Shown: in pieces, positions 55,546-56,690 of the stretch
Layout: each line of letters opens with the position of its first letter
How positions within the stretch are numbered: the stretch's first letter is position 1
Assembly (NCBI GenBank): GCA_024399035.1
Contig: JAKSID010000015.1
Span: forward strand, 1-56,690
Source of the DNA: Fibrobacter sp.
GTDB taxonomy: Bacteria > Fibrobacterota > Fibrobacteria > Fibrobacterales > Fibrobacteraceae
DNA: 56,690 nt
Direction of reading: 5' to 3'
Program-made: the position numbers and the translations under genes
The notes under the pieces: model-generated
Seen by the model: only the letters and a program-made list of their open reading frames with translations
What the model was told of the DNA's origin: nothing
Database searches by the model: none

Positions 55546-56690
55546 TTAGTATCCAAGCAACTTGAGGGCAGATGTTACACTTTGTCTTTTTCTGATAACG
55601 CGGGTTTCATCATTCTGACCTCTTTCGACAATGGGGGCTAGAGGATGAATAAATACGGGTGTGAAATTTTGACGGTATGCGCCGACACCCTTGAATACGA
55701 TATAGTCCCCATGGGTGTAGTGCTTCAATTGCAAGTCTGAGGCCAGCTTGTCAACTTCCATGCATGTTGAACCAACGACATCTGCAGTAATGGGGGCTTG
55801 TTCAGCATTGTTGCTAAACATCTCATATGGGCAATTTATATTGCTGAGGTAAGTTCGCACTTGAAAGTGGTCCGCATCAACGACAACAAAATCTTTTTCG
55901 CAAACACTTTTGTGCTGCATTACTTTTGCAACCAATTCAAATACGTTGGCTACAACAGATGTTCCGGGCTCAATGACAATGAAGGGCTTGTGCTCTCTAA
56001 ACCACTCGTCTTGGCACATGGTTTCGCAAATGCCTTTTGCGTAATCTTTGTAACTAGGTTTTCGAGAAACGTCAATTTCCGCAGGAGCAGCCCCGAAGAA
56101 ACTTCCTCCAAGGTCGATATACTTTACGTCATTAAGGCCGAAGTCTTTGCATACTTGAAGGAGCCTGTTTGCAATATGCTGGTAGTTCTCTACGATTCTA
56201 TTAGACGAAGATGTGTGCCCGTGGAGCGAAATAATCTTAACATTTTCGTTTATCAGAATAGGGATGACCTTTTGAAGAGACTCATTTGTGAATCCAAAAC
56301 GGCTTTCGTGAAGGCCAGCCTGTATCGCTGACTTTCCGGAGTCTGTATTGATTTCCATGTTGACTCTGATCCCGACGCAGATTTCCATATTGGGGCATTC
56401 GCTACGAATGCTGCGGATAAGGTCTACCTCGTATTCGCTGTCTAGTTGTACGATAGACTTATTTTGCACAGCTTTTTTTATGTCGTCAGAGCTTTTTACC
56501 GGGCCGTTGAAAATAATTTGATTGGTGTGATAGCCCAGTTGAAGCGCCATTTCGTATTCCATTGTGGAAACGACTTCGGCGTAGCATCCGTTTTCCTTTA
56601 CTAAAGAAAGTAACGGCGGTGCGTAATTAGTCTTAAAAGAGTAGGACAGAATGAAATTGGGATAAATGTCCGTAAACGCCTTACGGAAAG
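55546..56690 (-). CDS. Group IV PLP decarboxylase (diaminopimelate/ornithine decarboxylase-like), 5' end outside window
   Basis: The reading frame stays open to the right edge. An internal ATG at 56562 is not the start, because the PLP lysine lies upstream of it (codon 56632-56634, in SYSFKTNYAPP). Further signatures are ESRFGF, HGHTSSS, IDLGGSFFG, EPGTSVVANVFELV and a C-terminal 'GSTCMEVDKLASD ... GAYRQNF'. The family decarboxylates D- or L-amino acids such as meso-diaminopimelate or ornithine. EPGR is changed to EPGT, and housekeeping LysA is usually elsewhere, so a specialised substrate is likely. At least 380 residues are seen, so the protein is near complete. Confidence 0.88.
   Translation of the reverse strand, partial: FRKAFTDIYPNFILSYSFKTNYAPPLLSLVKENGCYAEVVSTMEYEMALQLGYHTNQIIFNGPVKSSDDIKKAVQNKSIVQLDSEYEVDLIRSIRSECPNMEICVGIRVNMEINTDSGKSAIQAGLHESRFGFTNESLQKVIPILINENVKIISLHGHTSSSNRIVENYQHIANRLLQVCKDFGLNDVKYIDLGGSFFGAAPAEIDVSRKPSYKDYAKGICETMCQDEWFREHKPFIVIEPGTSVVANVFELVAKVMQHKSVCEKDFVVVDADHFQVRTYLSNINCPYEMFSNNAEQAPITADVVGSTCMEVDKLASDLQLKHYTHGDYIVFKGVGAYRQNFTPVFIHPLAPIVERGQNDETRVIRKRQSVTSALKLLGY

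Noticed and set aside
55546..56562. Complete decarboxylase gene starting at the internal ATG (56562)
   Set aside because: The open frame continues to the window edge and contains the PLP-binding lysine upstream of that ATG.

Overview
The window reads as chromosomal DNA of a fibre-degrading Fibrobacter-like bacterium (phylum Fibrobacterota). Evidence from the sequence: a GH5 cellulase with poly-serine linkers and a type IX-like C-terminal tail, a very large secreted protein carrying a fibro-slime domain, many lipoproteins, and a recurring TAnATTTG box a few bases before start codons. Assignment is from family content only; no rRNA or tRNA gene, CRISPR array, insertion sequence or phage gene was seen. 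Coding density is high and no stretch over 300 bases lacks a gene.

Layout. (1) 1-8.0 kb: two secreted surface proteins, one with InlB-like repeats and a KSSSSA linker, one a modular GH5 endoglucanase with a recently duplicated module. (2) 8.0-13.0 kb: azlC/azlD amino-acid exporter pair, an NAT-like enzyme invaded in frame by a palindromic repeat, a lipoprotein, a MATE exporter and an FHA-GGDEF diguanylate cyclase. A tandem array of half-copies of the same palindrome lies between the last two. (3) 13.0-18.7 kb: the fibro-slime protein and a SPOR-domain protein. (4) 18.7-33.5 kb: mixed housekeeping genes. These are a DUF4011/DUF3320-type SF1 helicase-nuclease whose catalytic motifs all look degenerate, gluQ, an M16-like lipoprotein without the zinc motif, a secreted protein, a TrmH-type methyltransferase, an MCE (MlaD) protein, ptsH-ptsI, an Slt-type lytic transglycosylase and a DMT-type membrane protein. 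(5) 33.5-56.7 kb: a surface-polysaccharide locus with two CotH-kinase lipoproteins, an animal-type UDP-glucose 6-dehydrogenase, an AlgD-like GDP-mannose 6-dehydrogenase, UDP-galactopyranose mutase, seven glycosyltransferases, a Wzy/ligase-like membrane protein, a heparinase II/III-family protein and an alginate_lyase-family protein. It also holds an ATP-grasp ligase next to a PLP decarboxylase that runs off the right edge.

Working together. Region 5 supplies activated uronic acids and galactofuranose, assembles them with GT2, GT4 and GT56 enzymes and polymerises them. It also encodes two uronate-lyase-type proteins that could trim or recycle the product. The decarboxylase and ATP-grasp pair suggest an amino-acid-derived decoration. 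The CotH proteins may phosphorylate surface proteins, but no substrate is visible here.

The best candidates for something undescribed are the apparently dead helicase-nuclease, the mobile palindrome family, the uronate glycan locus with its CotH and ligase genes, and the start-proximal promoter box.
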